NCBI GenBank assembly: GCA_012841675.1
Contig: DUUG01000178.1
Location: forward strand, 1-6,876
Length of the DNA stretch: 6,876 nucleotides
Reading direction: 5' to 3'
From: Clostridiales bacterium
GTDB taxonomy: Bacteria > Bacillota > Clostridia > Oscillospirales > QAMX01
Below the pieces are notes generated by a model that saw nothing but the letters and a program-made list of their open reading frames with translations, was not told the DNA's origin and searched no databases. Position 1 is the first letter of the stretch. Each line of letters opens with the position of its first letter. Below are positions 1 to 6,608 of this stretch, in pieces. The translations under genes and the position numbers were made by a program.

Positions 1-1437
1 ACCGGCGGTGGAAAGACCGGGGCTTCCATGGCCTTTGCTCTGGAACATGCCAAGGCTCACGGTCTTAGGCGCATTGTCTACGTTATCCCATACACTAGCA
101 TCATTGAGCAGAACTCCGCTGTCTTCCGTGAAATGCTGGGCGAGGATTGCGTGCTGGAGCACCACAGCAATATGGCTCCTGCGGTTTCGGAAAACCCTGA
201 CCTTGCCCAAGGGCGACAAATTCGGGCCACGGAGAATTGGGATGCCACCGTGGTGGTGACTACAGCGGTACAGTTCTTTGAATCTCTCTTTGCCGCAAAG
301 CCTTCCCAATGTCGCAAGCTGCACAATTTGGCCAGAAGTGTCATTATCTTCGACGAAGCCCAGATGTTGCCTGTTCCTTACCTGAAGCCTTGCGTGGCGG
401 CGATGGCTGAACTGGTGGCGAACTACGGCTGTTCTGCCGTCCTCTGCACGGCCACACAGCCTTCGTTGGGGTCGCTTCTCAACCGGTACGCGCCCAGTCT
501 ATCTCTAAGGGAACTTTGCCCCAACACGGCTGAGTTGTTGCCTAAGTTCCGAAGGGTCACCTTCCAACAGGAGGGTGCGCTTTCCAACGAGGAACTGGCC
601 GCACGGCTAAACCGCAAAAATCAAGTGCTTTGCATCGTCAACTCCCGCAAGCAGGCGCAAGACGCTTATGCGCTTTTGGAACGTGAAGGGCGCTACCATC
701 TCTCAACCCTTATGATGCCGGCGCACAGGCGGAGAAAGCTGAATGAAATCCGAGAGCGGCTAAAAGCCGGCCTTCCTTGTAGGGTGGTTTCCACCAGCCT
801 CGTTGAGGCAGGGGTAGATGTGGACTTTCCGACCGTATACCGGGCGGAAGCCGGACTGGACTCTATTCTGCAGGCAGCCGGGCGGTGCAACCGAGAAGGG
901 AAGCGTTCCCCTCTGGAGTCTGTTGTGCATATTTTCACCTCGGAAAGCGGGTCTCCGCCCCTTTTTCAGCGGAACATCAAAGCCGCCAACAGCGCTTTGC
1001 GCCAATATGCACCGGATGACCCGGGGGCCATCAAGGCGTATTTTGATGCCCTCTACCAATGGACGGGTAAAGGCCTTGACCAAAAGGATATTTTAGGCCA
1101 GTGGGAACGGGGTTCCCAAGGTGTGCAGTTTCCCTTCCGGCTTGTAGCGGAACAGTTCCGCCTTATCGAACAGCACACCACGACGGTATATATTCCCACT
1201 AAGGAGAATGCTTCCTTACTGGAAGAACTGCGTTGGGGCCAATACAGCCGGGGCCTGCTTCGCAAACTGGGCCCATTTGGCGTGGAGGTCTACCCGCAGC
1301 ATCTGGAAGCTTTGGCAAGGGGCGGGCATTTGGAATGGATAGATGAGGAGTGTGCCGTCCTGCGAAGCCCGGATCTTTATAGCGAGGAAACCGGTTTAAC
1401 CTTGGAACCGGAGGAAGGACAAGCTCTGTTTGGATAG
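1..1437 (+). CDS. cas3: Cas3 helicase-nuclease, type I-C (5' end outside the window)
   Basis: Cas3 is recruited by DNA-bound Cascade and uses ATP to unwind and degrade the target. The reading frame is open from base 1, giving 478 residues that begin exactly at the Walker A motif (TGGGKT, fragment residues 1-6). Superfamily 2 helicase motifs follow in order: DEAQ box at 118-121 (motif II), TAT at 150-152 (motif III), the STSLVEAGVDVDFP stretch at 264-277 (motif V) and QAAGRCNREG at 291-300 (motif VI, arginine finger region). A C-terminal domain fills the rest. The family is usually about 730-800 residues, so roughly 250-300 N-terminal residues, including the HD nuclease domain, should lie upstream; nothing here tests whether they are intact. 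The first ATG visible (28) is internal and not the start. The gene ends 14 nt before cas5c, consistent with one operon. Identity is certain; the I-C assignment comes from its neighbours. Confidence 0.96.
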   Translation, partial: TGGGKTGASMAFALEHAKAHGLRRIVYVIPYTSIIEQNSAVFREMLGEDCVLEHHSNMAPAVSENPDLAQGRQIRATENWDATVVVTTAVQFFESLFAAKPSQCRKLHNLARSVIIFDEAQMLPVPYLKPCVAAMAELVANYGCSAVLCTATQPSLGSLLNRYAPSLSLRELCPNTAELLPKFRRVTFQQEGALSNEELAARLNRKNQVLCIVNSRKQAQDAYALLEREGRYHLSTLMMPAHRRRKLNEIRERLKAGLPCRVVSTSLVEAGVDVDFPTVYRAEAGLDSILQAAGRCNREGKRSPLESVVHIFTSESGSPPLFQRNIKAANSALRQYAPDDPGAIKAYFDALYQWTGKGLDQKDILGQWERGSQGVQFPFRLVAEQFRLIEQHTTTVYIPTKENASLLEELRWGQYSRGLLRKLGPFGVEVYPQHLEALARGGHLEWIDEECAVLRSPDLYSEETGLTLEPEEGQALFG

Positions 1438-1451
1438 AAAGAGGTGATACA

Positions 1452-2096
1452 ATGCCAATTAAAATGGAAGTCTGGGGGGATTACGCCCTGTTTACCCGCC
1501 CGGAAATGAAAACGGAGAAGGTAAGCTACGATGTGATGACCCCCAGCGCGGCGCGTGGGATCGTAGAAGCGATCTACTACCATCCCGGCCTCAAGTGGTA
1601 CATCGATCGCATTTATGTTTTAAAACCCATCCGCTTTACAAATATCCGGCGCAACGAAGTAAAGAGTAAAATCTCGGCCGTCAGTGTCCAGCGTGCCATG
1701 AACGGCGGAAAACCCCTCTACCTCAACACGAAGGACGACATCGTACAACGGGCTTCTCTTGTTCTGCGGGATGTCCACTATGTCATTGAAGCCCGTTTCG
1801 AAATGACCGAAGACGCCGCGCCCGGCGACAATCCGGGCAAATTTCAGGACATTGTCAAGCGGCGGCTTGTAAAGGGACAGGCCTTTCACACGCCCTATCT
1901 AGGTTGCCGGGAGTTTCCTGCCCGTTTTCGACTTTGGGAGGGGGGAGAAGTCCCCACGATTGAGGAAAGCCGGGATCTGGGCTATATGCTTTACGATATG
2001 GATTACTCCAATCCGGAGGATATCCAGCCGATGTTTTTCCGTGCCCAGATGAGAAGCGGCGTGATTGACCTTACAAACTGTGAGGTGCGGCGATGA
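1452..2096 (+). CDS. cas5c: Cas5c (Cas5d), crRNA-processing endoribonuclease of type I-C Cascade
   Basis: In type I-C, which lacks Cas6, Cas5c cuts pre-crRNA at the base of the repeat hairpin and stays bound to the 5' handle in Cascade. The 214-residue product has the usual length and a RAMP-type N-terminus (KMEVWGDYALFTRPE, residues 4-18). Compared from memory with Bacillus halodurans Cas5d (catalytic Tyr46, Lys116, His117), Tyr42 and Lys130 appear to match the first two, while Phe131 stands where the His is in that protein. A characteristic block, FHTPYLGCREFPA, lies at 145-157. The start is set by GAGGTGA at 1441-1447, 4 nt before ATG 1452. The stop overlaps the cas8c start as ATGA, suggesting translational coupling. 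The repeat in the downstream array has the hairpin and 11-nt 3' tail this enzyme family uses. Confidence 0.95.
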   Translation: MPIKMEVWGDYALFTRPEMKTEKVSYDVMTPSAARGIVEAIYYHPGLKWYIDRIYVLKPIRFTNIRRNEVKSKISAVSVQRAMNGGKPLYLNTKDDIVQRASLVLRDVHYVIEARFEMTEDAAPGDNPGKFQDIVKRRLVKGQAFHTPYLGCREFPARFRLWEGGEVPTIEESRDLGYMLYDMDYSNPEDIQPMFFRAQMRSGVIDLTNCEVRR

Positions 2097-3847
2097 TTTT
2101 AGAATCCCTTGTACAGTATTACGAGGCGCTGGCGGCCAGCGGGAAACTGGAACAGCCCGGATTTAGCCCCGTGGGAGTATCCTATGCGCTGGAACTGGAC
2201 GAATCGGGCAAGCTTCTTCAAATTATACCTTTAAAAACGGAGCAGTTGCGGGGCAAGAAAACTGTCCTGCGCCCGCAAAGCCTAACGGTGCCTACGCCAG
2301 TCAAACGATCCTCGGGTATTATGCCTAATTTCCTCTGCGACAATTCAACTTATTTTCTCGGCGTGGACAACAAGGGTAAGCCGGAACGCAGCCGCGATTG
2401 CTTTCTGGCCTCCAAAGCCTTCCATCTGGAATTCTTGGAGGGGTTGGATTCCCCAGCGGCACAGGCGATTTGCAACTTCTTTCTTGCCTGGCAGCCGGAG
2501 AATGCGTTGGAGCACCCGTTGGTGTCCGAAATCTGGGATGATCTTGCCAAGGGCGCCAATCTGGTCTTTTGGGTAAACGGCGGTTATGCTCATCAAGACG
2601 CAAAAATCCGAGAGGTTTGGAAGCGGCACTACGACAATGAGCAGTCTGAATACGCCATGCAGTGTCTTGTCACTGGGCAGATGGGCCCGCCGGCCAGACT
2701 TCACCCAAGCATTAAAGGCGTACGGGGCGCGCAGGCTGTGGGCGCATCTCTGGTCTCCTTCAATGCCCCTGCCTTCGAATCCTTTGGGCGGGAACAGGGG
2801 GAAAACGCCCCTGTAAGCAGATACGCCGCTTTTGCCTATGGGGAAGCTTTGAAATACCTTCTTTCCGACCGGGTGCAGTACATAGGGGATACTGCCGTAG
2901 TGGCCTGGGCAGAAGGGGGAGGGGAGGGGTATCGGGAAGCTTTCGGCGCCATGCTTTTCGGCCAAGGCGACTCGTCGGTGAGTGATTCCGATTTGACCGA
3001 CATCATCCATAAACTTTCCTTAGGGCAAACGGTCAATTGGGATGGACTGCCCTTAAACCCCCAGACTCGCTTTTATATTTTGGGCCTGGCCCCCAACGCC
3101 GGCAGGCTTTCTGTTCGTTTCTTTTTGCGAGACAGCTTTGGCACTTTTGCGGAGAACACGAAAAAGCACTATGACCGCTTGGAAATTGTACGCCCTTCCT
3201 ATGACAAGTATGAGAGTCTCTGGCTTTGGAACTTGCTGAATGAAACGGTCAACCAGAATGCAAAGGACAAATCTCCTTCGCCCCAAATGGCGGGAGATGT
3301 TCTTCGGGCCATATTAACCGATACTCTCTATCCCGCCACACTTTACAACGGTGTGCAGCTTAGAATCCGCGCCGAGCATGAAGTGACCCGGGGGCGGGCT
3401 GCTATTGTCAAGGCGTATCTGCTCAAAAACACCGCGAAAACGGAGGCATATCCATCTTATAAGGAGGTTCTGACCATGAAGCTGAATGAGGAAAGCACTT
3501 ATCTACCCTATGTGCTGGGGCGGATGTTTTCCGTGCTGGAGGCCATCCAGCAACAGGCCAACCCCGGTATCAACACCACCATCAAGGATAAGTATTTTAA
3601 CTCGGCTTGCTCCATACCCGGTTCGATTTTCCCCTTACTCATTAATTTAGCACAAAAGCATCTGAAAAAAATCAAAAGCGACAACGTTTCCTTCTACGTT
3701 CATTTGGAAAAGCAGCTCTCTGCCCTTATAAATCTCATCGACACAGAATACCCCGCGCATCTTAGTCTACACGACCAAGGGATTTTCCAGTTGGGATATT
3801 ACCACCAGACACAAAAACGATATGAGAAGAAACAGGAGGCAAAGTAA
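2093..3847 (+). CDS. cas8c: Cas8c (Csd1), large subunit of type I-C Cascade
   Basis: Cas8c is the large subunit of I-C Cascade; it recognises the PAM and helps open target DNA. The 584-residue product is close to the usual length (about 570-620). It shows a Csd1-like N-terminus (PGFSPVGVSYALELDESGK, residues 22-40) and the FLCDNSTYFLGVD segment at 80-92, typical of the family. I see no catalytic motif and none is expected. The start is ATG 2093, overlapping the cas5c stop by 4 nt, with GAGGTG at 2082-2087 and 5 nt spacing. The last 123 codons also form a separate reading unit (cas11c) with its own ribosome binding site. The frame is uninterrupted and shows no sign of decay. cas7c starts 1 nt after the stop. 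Confidence 0.95.
   Translation: MILESLVQYYEALAASGKLEQPGFSPVGVSYALELDESGKLLQIIPLKTEQLRGKKTVLRPQSLTVPTPVKRSSGIMPNFLCDNSTYFLGVDNKGKPERSRDCFLASKAFHLEFLEGLDSPAAQAICNFFLAWQPENALEHPLVSEIWDDLAKGANLVFWVNGGYAHQDAKIREVWKRHYDNEQSEYAMQCLVTGQMGPPARLHPSIKGVRGAQAVGASLVSFNAPAFESFGREQGENAPVSRYAAFAYGEALKYLLSDRVQYIGDTAVVAWAEGGGEGYREAFGAMLFGQGDSSVSDSDLTDIIHKLSLGQTVNWDGLPLNPQTRFYILGLAPNAGRLSVRFFLRDSFGTFAENTKKHYDRLEIVRPSYDKYESLWLWNLLNETVNQNAKDKSPSPQMAGDVLRAILTDTLYPATLYNGVQLRIRAEHEVTRGRAAIVKAYLLKNTAKTEAYPSYKEVLTMKLNEESTYLPYVLGRMFSVLEAIQQQANPGINTTIKDKYFNSACSIPGSIFPLLINLAQKHLKKIKSDNVSFYVHLEKQLSALINLIDTEYPAHLSLHDQGIFQLGYYHQTQKRYEKKQEAK
3461..3467 (+). promoter_or_regulatory. Internal ribosome binding site for cas11c inside cas8c
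   Basis: AAGGAGG lies within the cas8c coding sequence, 8 nt before an in-frame ATG at 3476. It is among the strongest Shine-Dalgarno matches in the window. Internal initiation here would give the Cas11c small subunit. Independent translation of Cas11 from the cas8c gene is established for type I-C; its use here is inferred from sequence only. Confidence 0.85.
3476..3847 (+). CDS. cas11c: Cas11c small subunit, internally translated from cas8c
   Basis: This is an in-frame product of the 3' end of cas8c: 123 residues, the same as Cas8c residues 462-584, starting at ATG 3476 and sharing the cas8c stop. In type I-C systems Cas11c is made from such an internal start and forms the belly of Cascade, stabilising the complex on DNA. 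The product begins MKLNEESTYLPYVLGRMFSVLE and looks mostly helical, with a Lys-rich stretch (HLKKIKSDN, about residues 63-71) and a basic, Lys-rich C-terminus. Both fit a small helical nucleic-acid-associated subunit. Length (about 14 kDa) fits known Cas11c. It is easily missed because automatic gene callers report only the long frame. Evidence is the strong AAGGAGG with 8 nt spacing and the fit to the family; expression is inferred. Confidence 0.85.
   Translation: MKLNEESTYLPYVLGRMFSVLEAIQQQANPGINTTIKDKYFNSACSIPGSIFPLLINLAQKHLKKIKSDNVSFYVHLEKQLSALINLIDTEYPAHLSLHDQGIFQLGYYHQTQKRYEKKQEAK
3834..3839 (+). promoter_or_regulatory. Ribosome binding site that fixes the cas7c start
   Basis: AGGAGG lies 9 nt before ATG 3849, within the last codons of cas8c. 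It decides the start: the earlier in-frame start at 3822 lies upstream of this site, would add nine residues and overlap cas8c, and gives an N-terminus (MRRNRRQSK) unlike the family. Confidence 0.85.
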
Positions 3848-3848
3848 A

Positions 3849-4739
3849 ATGGTTGAAGCGATTCAAAACAGATACGAATTTGTCATTCTCTTCGACGTGG
3901 AAAACGGCAACCCCAACGGCGACCCGGATGCGGGCAATATGCCGCGTATCGACCCTGAAACCGGATATGGCATTGTCACCGATGTATGTCTCAAGCGGAA
4001 AATCCGCAACTATGTGGAGACGGTAAAGGAAGACGCCCTCGGCTATCGCATTTACATAAAAGAAGGCGTACCCTTAAACCGCAGCGACAACGAAGCCTAC
4101 AAGGCTCTCAATGTGGATGAAAAATCTATCAAAGAAGCAAAAAAGAAGGATCCAACCATTGATACGCAGATTCGAGACTGGATGTGCGCCAATTTCTTTG
4201 ACATCCGCACCTTTGGAGCGGTTATGACCACCTTTGTCAAGGCCGCTCTGAACTGTGGGCAGGTGCGCGGTCCCGTGCAGCTGGGTTTTGCCCGAAGTGT
4301 AGATCCTGTTGTTCCCCAAGAGGTCACCATTACGCGTGTTGCCATTACGACCGAGGAAGATGCCGAGAAAAAAGGCACCGAGATGGGCCGGAAATACATC
4401 ATTCCCTACGGGCTTTACCGCTGTGAGGGCTATGTTTCGGCAAAACTGGCGAAAAAAGTGACCGGTTTTTCAGACGAGGATCTAAAGCTTCTCTGGGAAG
4501 CCATTCTCAACATGTTCGAGCATGATCATTCGGCGGCCCGAGGGAAAATGGCCGTAAGAGAGCTCATTGTCTTCAAGCACGAAAGCGACCTGGGCAACGC
4601 CCCGGCCTATCAACTCTTTGATGCCGTTCACATCGAGCGCAAAAATGACGTTTCTACCCCCAGAAGCTATGGAGATTACACTGTCACCGTGGAGGAACAG
4701 GCCATTCCGGCAGGTGTTACCTGTACTCGGATGAGGTAA
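3849..4739 (+). CDS. cas7c: Cas7c (Csd2), backbone subunit of type I-C Cascade
   Basis: Cas7c polymerises along the crRNA spacer to form the Cascade backbone. The 296-residue product has the usual length. Family signatures are the glycine/asparagine-rich segment FDVENGNPNGDPDAGNMPR at residues 15-33, following the first RAMP strand, and FDIRTFGAV at 117-125, a version of the D-R-x-FGAV motif seen in Csd2/Csh2 proteins. The start at 3849 follows the cas8c stop by 1 nt and is chosen for its AGGAGG and its family-like N-terminus. cas4 begins 5 nt after the stop. No frameshift or missing block is visible. Confidence 0.96.
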   Translation: MVEAIQNRYEFVILFDVENGNPNGDPDAGNMPRIDPETGYGIVTDVCLKRKIRNYVETVKEDALGYRIYIKEGVPLNRSDNEAYKALNVDEKSIKEAKKKDPTIDTQIRDWMCANFFDIRTFGAVMTTFVKAALNCGQVRGPVQLGFARSVDPVVPQEVTITRVAITTEEDAEKKGTEMGRKYIIPYGLYRCEGYVSAKLAKKVTGFSDEDLKLLWEAILNMFEHDHSAARGKMAVRELIVFKHESDLGNAPAYQLFDAVHIERKNDVSTPRSYGDYTVTVEEQAIPAGVTCTRMR

Positions 4740-4744
4740 GCTCC

Positions 4745-5401
4745 ATGGAGGAAAATGACCTGCTGCTTTCGGGCATCCAGCACTTCGCATTCTGCCGCCG
4801 CCAGTGGGCTTTGATCCATATGGAGCAGCTTTGGGCTGAAAACGTATGGACAGCCGACGGGCACTTCTTCCATCAGCGCACTCATGATGAAACCTTGACC
4901 GAGCTGCGGGGGAATCTGCTGATTACGCGCGGACTTCGGGTTCGGTCGAACCGGCTGAAAGTTACCGGGGTGTGCGATGTGGTGGAATTCCATGCCTCTC
5001 CTGACGGAGTGCCCCTTGCCGGGCGGCAGGGTCTATGGCAGCCCTATCCCGTAGAGTACAAGAGGGGAGCGCCCAAAGAGCACGACGCGGACGAGCTTCA
5101 GCTTTGTTGCCAGGCCATGTGTCTTGAGGAGATGCTTGCCTGTTCCGTCCCAGAGGGAAGTCTTTATTATGGAGAGCCTCGCCGTCGGGTGAAAGTGATA
5201 TTCTCGCACGAACTGCGCGCAAAGGTGGAGGATATGCTGTCCGCGATGCACCAGCACCTGCAGAGAGGACACATACCCAACGTGCGCCCTCATAAGGGTT
5301 GTAGAGCCTGCTCTCTTCAAGAGCTTTGCTTGCCGAAATTGAACAAGCCAATTTCCGTTTACGACTATTTGAACGCTTATATGGAGGAGGGGGGTCTTTG
5401 A
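4745..5401 (+). CDS. cas4: Cas4 PD-(D/E)XK nuclease with Fe-S cluster cysteines (adaptation)
   Basis: Cas4 works with Cas1-Cas2 to trim prespacers and select those with a correct PAM. The 218-residue product carries the RecB-like nuclease core: His47, Asp78 (in GVCDVVEF, 75-82) and Glu104-x-Lys106 (in PVEYKRG, 102-108). The QLCCQAMCLEEM helix follows at 119-130. Four cysteines placed to bind a 4Fe-4S cluster are present: Cys17 near the N-terminus (FCRRQW) and Cys186, Cys189 and Cys195 near the C-terminus. The start ATG 4745 is preceded by TGAGG at 4732-4736 with 8 nt spacing, overlapping the end of cas7c. All key residues are present, so this protein appears intact although its partners Cas1 and Cas2 are damaged. 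The stop overlaps the proposed cas1 start by 4 nt. Confidence 0.95.
   Translation: MEENDLLLSGIQHFAFCRRQWALIHMEQLWAENVWTADGHFFHQRTHDETLTELRGNLLITRGLRVRSNRLKVTGVCDVVEFHASPDGVPLAGRQGLWQPYPVEYKRGAPKEHDADELQLCCQAMCLEEMLACSVPEGSLYYGEPRRRVKVIFSHELRAKVEDMLSAMHQHLQRGHIPNVRPHKGCRACSLQELCLPKLNKPISVYDYLNAYMEEGGL
5385..5390 (+). promoter_or_regulatory. Ribosome binding site that fixes the TTG start of cas1
   Basis: AGGAGG in the last codons of cas4 lies 7 nt before TTG 5398. It supports TTG 5398 over an in-frame upstream start at 5326, which would overlap cas4 by 76 nt and add 24 residues not seen in I-C Cas1 proteins. Confidence 0.8.
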
Positions 5402-6231
5402 GGCATTTGCTCAACACGCTCTTCGTCCTTACGGAGGACGCCTATCTTTCCTTGGACGGAGAGAATGTGGTGATCAGCCAGGAAAAGCGAGAAACTGGCC
5501 GTTTTCCCCTCCACACGCTGGAGAATATTGTCTCTTTCTCCTATGCGGGGGCCAGCCCTCATCTCATGGGAGCCTGCGGGGAGCGCGATGTAAACCTGTG
5601 CTTTTTTACGCCCACAGGGCGTTTCCTTGCCCGGGTCAGCGGAGAGAGCCGTGGCAGCGTACTCCTGCGGCGGACTCAGTACCGCTTGGCGGATAGCCAG
5701 CAGGAAAGCGCCAAAATTGCCCGGAATATGATTGTGGGGAAGGTTTATAACTGCCGTTGGAGCATCGAACGCACTCGACGGGATCACGGAATCCGGGTGA
5801 ATGTAGAAACTCTATCCGCTGCATCCGAGCTTCTAGCGAATCAACTTCCTCTCATAAGGGAGGCAGAGGAGTTGGAAGTTTTACGTGGGATAGAGGGAAA
5901 ATGCGCCGTATCCTACTTCGAAGCACTGGACGAAATGATTCTTTCGAATAAAAGCGAATTCTACTTCAGGGGTCGCAACCGCCGCCCTCCGCTGGATAAT
6001 GTCAATGCGCTTCTTTCCTTTGCGTACAGTCTCCTGTCCCACGACTGTGCGGGTGCTCTTTCCTCCGTAGGGTTAGACCCCTATGTGGGCTTTCTCCATA
6101 GAGATAGACCAGGTAGGGTCTCTTTGGCACTGGATTTGATGGAAGAGTTGCGAGGTGTCATGGCGGACCGCTTCGTTCTCACGCTCATCAATAACCGCGT
6201 TTTAGGCGGTGGTGATTTCCTCAAGCGTTAA
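5398..6231 (+). CDS. cas1: Cas1 integrase, C-terminally truncated by a deletion
   Basis: Cas1 with Cas2 inserts new spacers at the leader end of the array. From TTG 5398 the product is 277 residues starting MRHLLNTLFVLTEDAYLSLDGEN, as I-C Cas1 proteins do. The TTG overlaps the cas4 stop as TTGA. The catalytic metal ligands are all present: Glu166 (GIEGKCAVSYF), His234 (GLDPYVGFLHRDRPGR) and Asp246 (ALDLMEE). Family members are usually about 340-345 residues. Here homology stops after GGGDFLKR and a TAA follows at 6229-6231, so about 65 residues are missing, including the usual C-terminal helices ending near a GYPPFLWK-like tail. Immediately after the stop the sequence encodes the rear part of Cas2. 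Known Cas1 structures use the C-terminal region for packing and Cas2/DNA contact, so I infer that the protein is probably defective despite an intact active site. Confidence 0.93.
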   Translation: MRHLLNTLFVLTEDAYLSLDGENVVISQEKRETGRFPLHTLENIVSFSYAGASPHLMGACGERDVNLCFFTPTGRFLARVSGESRGSVLLRRTQYRLADSQQESAKIARNMIVGKVYNCRWSIERTRRDHGIRVNVETLSAASELLANQLPLIREAEELEVLRGIEGKCAVSYFEALDEMILSNKSEFYFRGRNRRPPLDNVNALLSFAYSLLSHDCAGALSSVGLDPYVGFLHRDRPGRVSLALDLMEELRGVMADRFVLTLINNRVLGGGDFLKR

Positions 6232-6436
6232 TTTTGGCCAGCGTGTGCAAAATTCAGTGTTTGAATGCTTGGTAGACCCAGCCCAGTTCCAGAAGCTTAA
6301 GTGGAACCTCTTGAGAATTATGGACCCGGAGAAGGACAGTATCCGGTTTTATTTCCTCGGCAGCAGCTATCGTACCAAAATAGAGCATCATGGTGCGAAG
6401 GCCGGATATGATCCCGAGGGAGTTCTCATGGTGTAG
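6209..6436 (+). pseudogene. cas2: Cas2 remnant lacking its N-terminal third
   Basis: From about 6227 the frame encodes VNFGQRVQNSVFECLVDPAQ and continues to a normal C-terminus, YDPEGVLMV, with DPEKDSIRFYFLG in between. This is clearly the last 69 or so residues of a type I-C Cas2, which usually has about 96. The missing part is the first beta strand and helix, including the conserved Asp near the N-terminus (YDV in relatives). The frame stays open upstream to GTG codons at 6209 and 6212, but the six residues they would add (MVISSS) come from out-of-frame cas1 sequence. Only a weak AGGCGG precedes them. I therefore call a fragment rather than a gene; a 75-residue product could be translated by reinitiation but would lack the first part of the ferredoxin fold. 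Confidence 0.88.
6221..6231 (+). other. Deletion junction joining cas1 to cas2
   Basis: Cas1-like coding ends at about GATTTCCTCAAG (up to 6225) and Cas2-like coding begins at GTTAATTTTGGC (from 6227) in a different frame. Judged against usual family lengths, about 200 nt of cas1 and about 80 nt of cas2 plus any spacer are gone, roughly 0.3 kb. No insertion sequence or long repeat is present at the joint. Confidence 0.85.
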
Positions 6437-6437
6437 T

Positions 6438-6480
6438 GTGCGAAGGGTAAGCAAACATGATTTTCCTAGGAGGTTCGCAC
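6438..6480 (+). repeat. Inverted repeat GTGCGAA / TTCGCAC in the leader
   Basis: GTGCGAA at 6438-6444 and TTCGCAC at 6474-6480 are perfect 7-bp inverted copies separated by 29 nt. The loop contains the 8-nt palindrome TCCTAGGA at 6464-6471. It begins 2 nt after the cas2 stop. There is no T run after it, so a terminator is unlikely. A protein-binding or integration-related site is possible but unproven. Confidence 0.65.
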
Positions 6481-6491
6481 CAGTAAGCAAA
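6447..6491 (+). repeat. Direct repeat GTAAGCAAA, two copies in the leader
   Basis: GTAAGCAAA occurs at 6447-6455 and 6483-6491, 36 nt apart start to start, the first inside and the second just outside the inverted repeat. A second pair, GTGTAGTGT, lies at 6431-6439 and 6551-6559. Short repeats of this size can arise by chance; the placement in a leader makes the first pair worth recording. Confidence 0.55.
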
Positions 6492-6608
6492 GGGATTTGG
6501 GGTACAAAGGCCAATAAAAACGCACTCTCTTGAATGCAGACATAGTTTATGTGTAGTGTTTTATGCAAAGATGATAAAAAGCATTAGCTTATTTTATTCA
6601 TTTTTGCC

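Larger units (their letters stand above)
6437..6608 (+). promoter_or_regulatory. CRISPR leader
   Basis: These 172 nt between the cas2 remnant and the first repeat contain no gene. Leaders carry the array promoter and the sequences that direct Cas1-Cas2 integration. The first half holds a 7-bp inverted repeat and a 9-nt direct repeat. The second half, especially 6541-6605, is strongly AT-rich with T and A runs, contrasting with the GC-richer operon. A TTGAAT at 6530-6535 could be a -35 element, but I see no convincing -10 at the right distance, so the promoter is not assigned. The location is certain from the array orientation (repeats end in ATTGAAAT on this strand); the function is inferred. 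Confidence 0.8.

Noticed and set aside
818..1096. A 92-residue open frame overlapping cas3 in another + frame
   Set aside because: It overlaps conserved helicase motifs V and VI in another frame and has no independent support.
2345..3010. A 221-residue open frame on the - strand inside cas8c
   Set aside because: It lies wholly antisense to a clear cas8c gene, has no recognisable family, and other - strand frames overlap it; a shadow of codon bias.
3822..3848. Earlier in-frame start for cas7c
   Set aside because: The AGGAGG at 3834-3839 lies downstream of it, it overlaps cas8c, and the added residues are not family-like.
5326..5397. Earlier in-frame start for cas1
   Set aside because: It lies deep within cas4 and encodes 24 residues unlike any Cas1 N-terminus; TTG 5398 has a good ribosome binding site and the expected sequence.
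6220..6436. A simple frameshift as the cause of the cas1 truncation
   Set aside because: No frame downstream of 6231 continues Cas1; the sequence changes directly to the rear of Cas2, so coding DNA is missing rather than shifted.
6438..6480. The inverted repeat as a rho-independent terminator
   Set aside because: The arms are only 7 bp with a 29-nt loop and no T run follows.
6254..6568. A 104-residue open frame on the - strand across the cas2 remnant and leader
   Set aside because: It is antisense to clear Cas2 coding, shows no family features, and extends into the noncoding leader.
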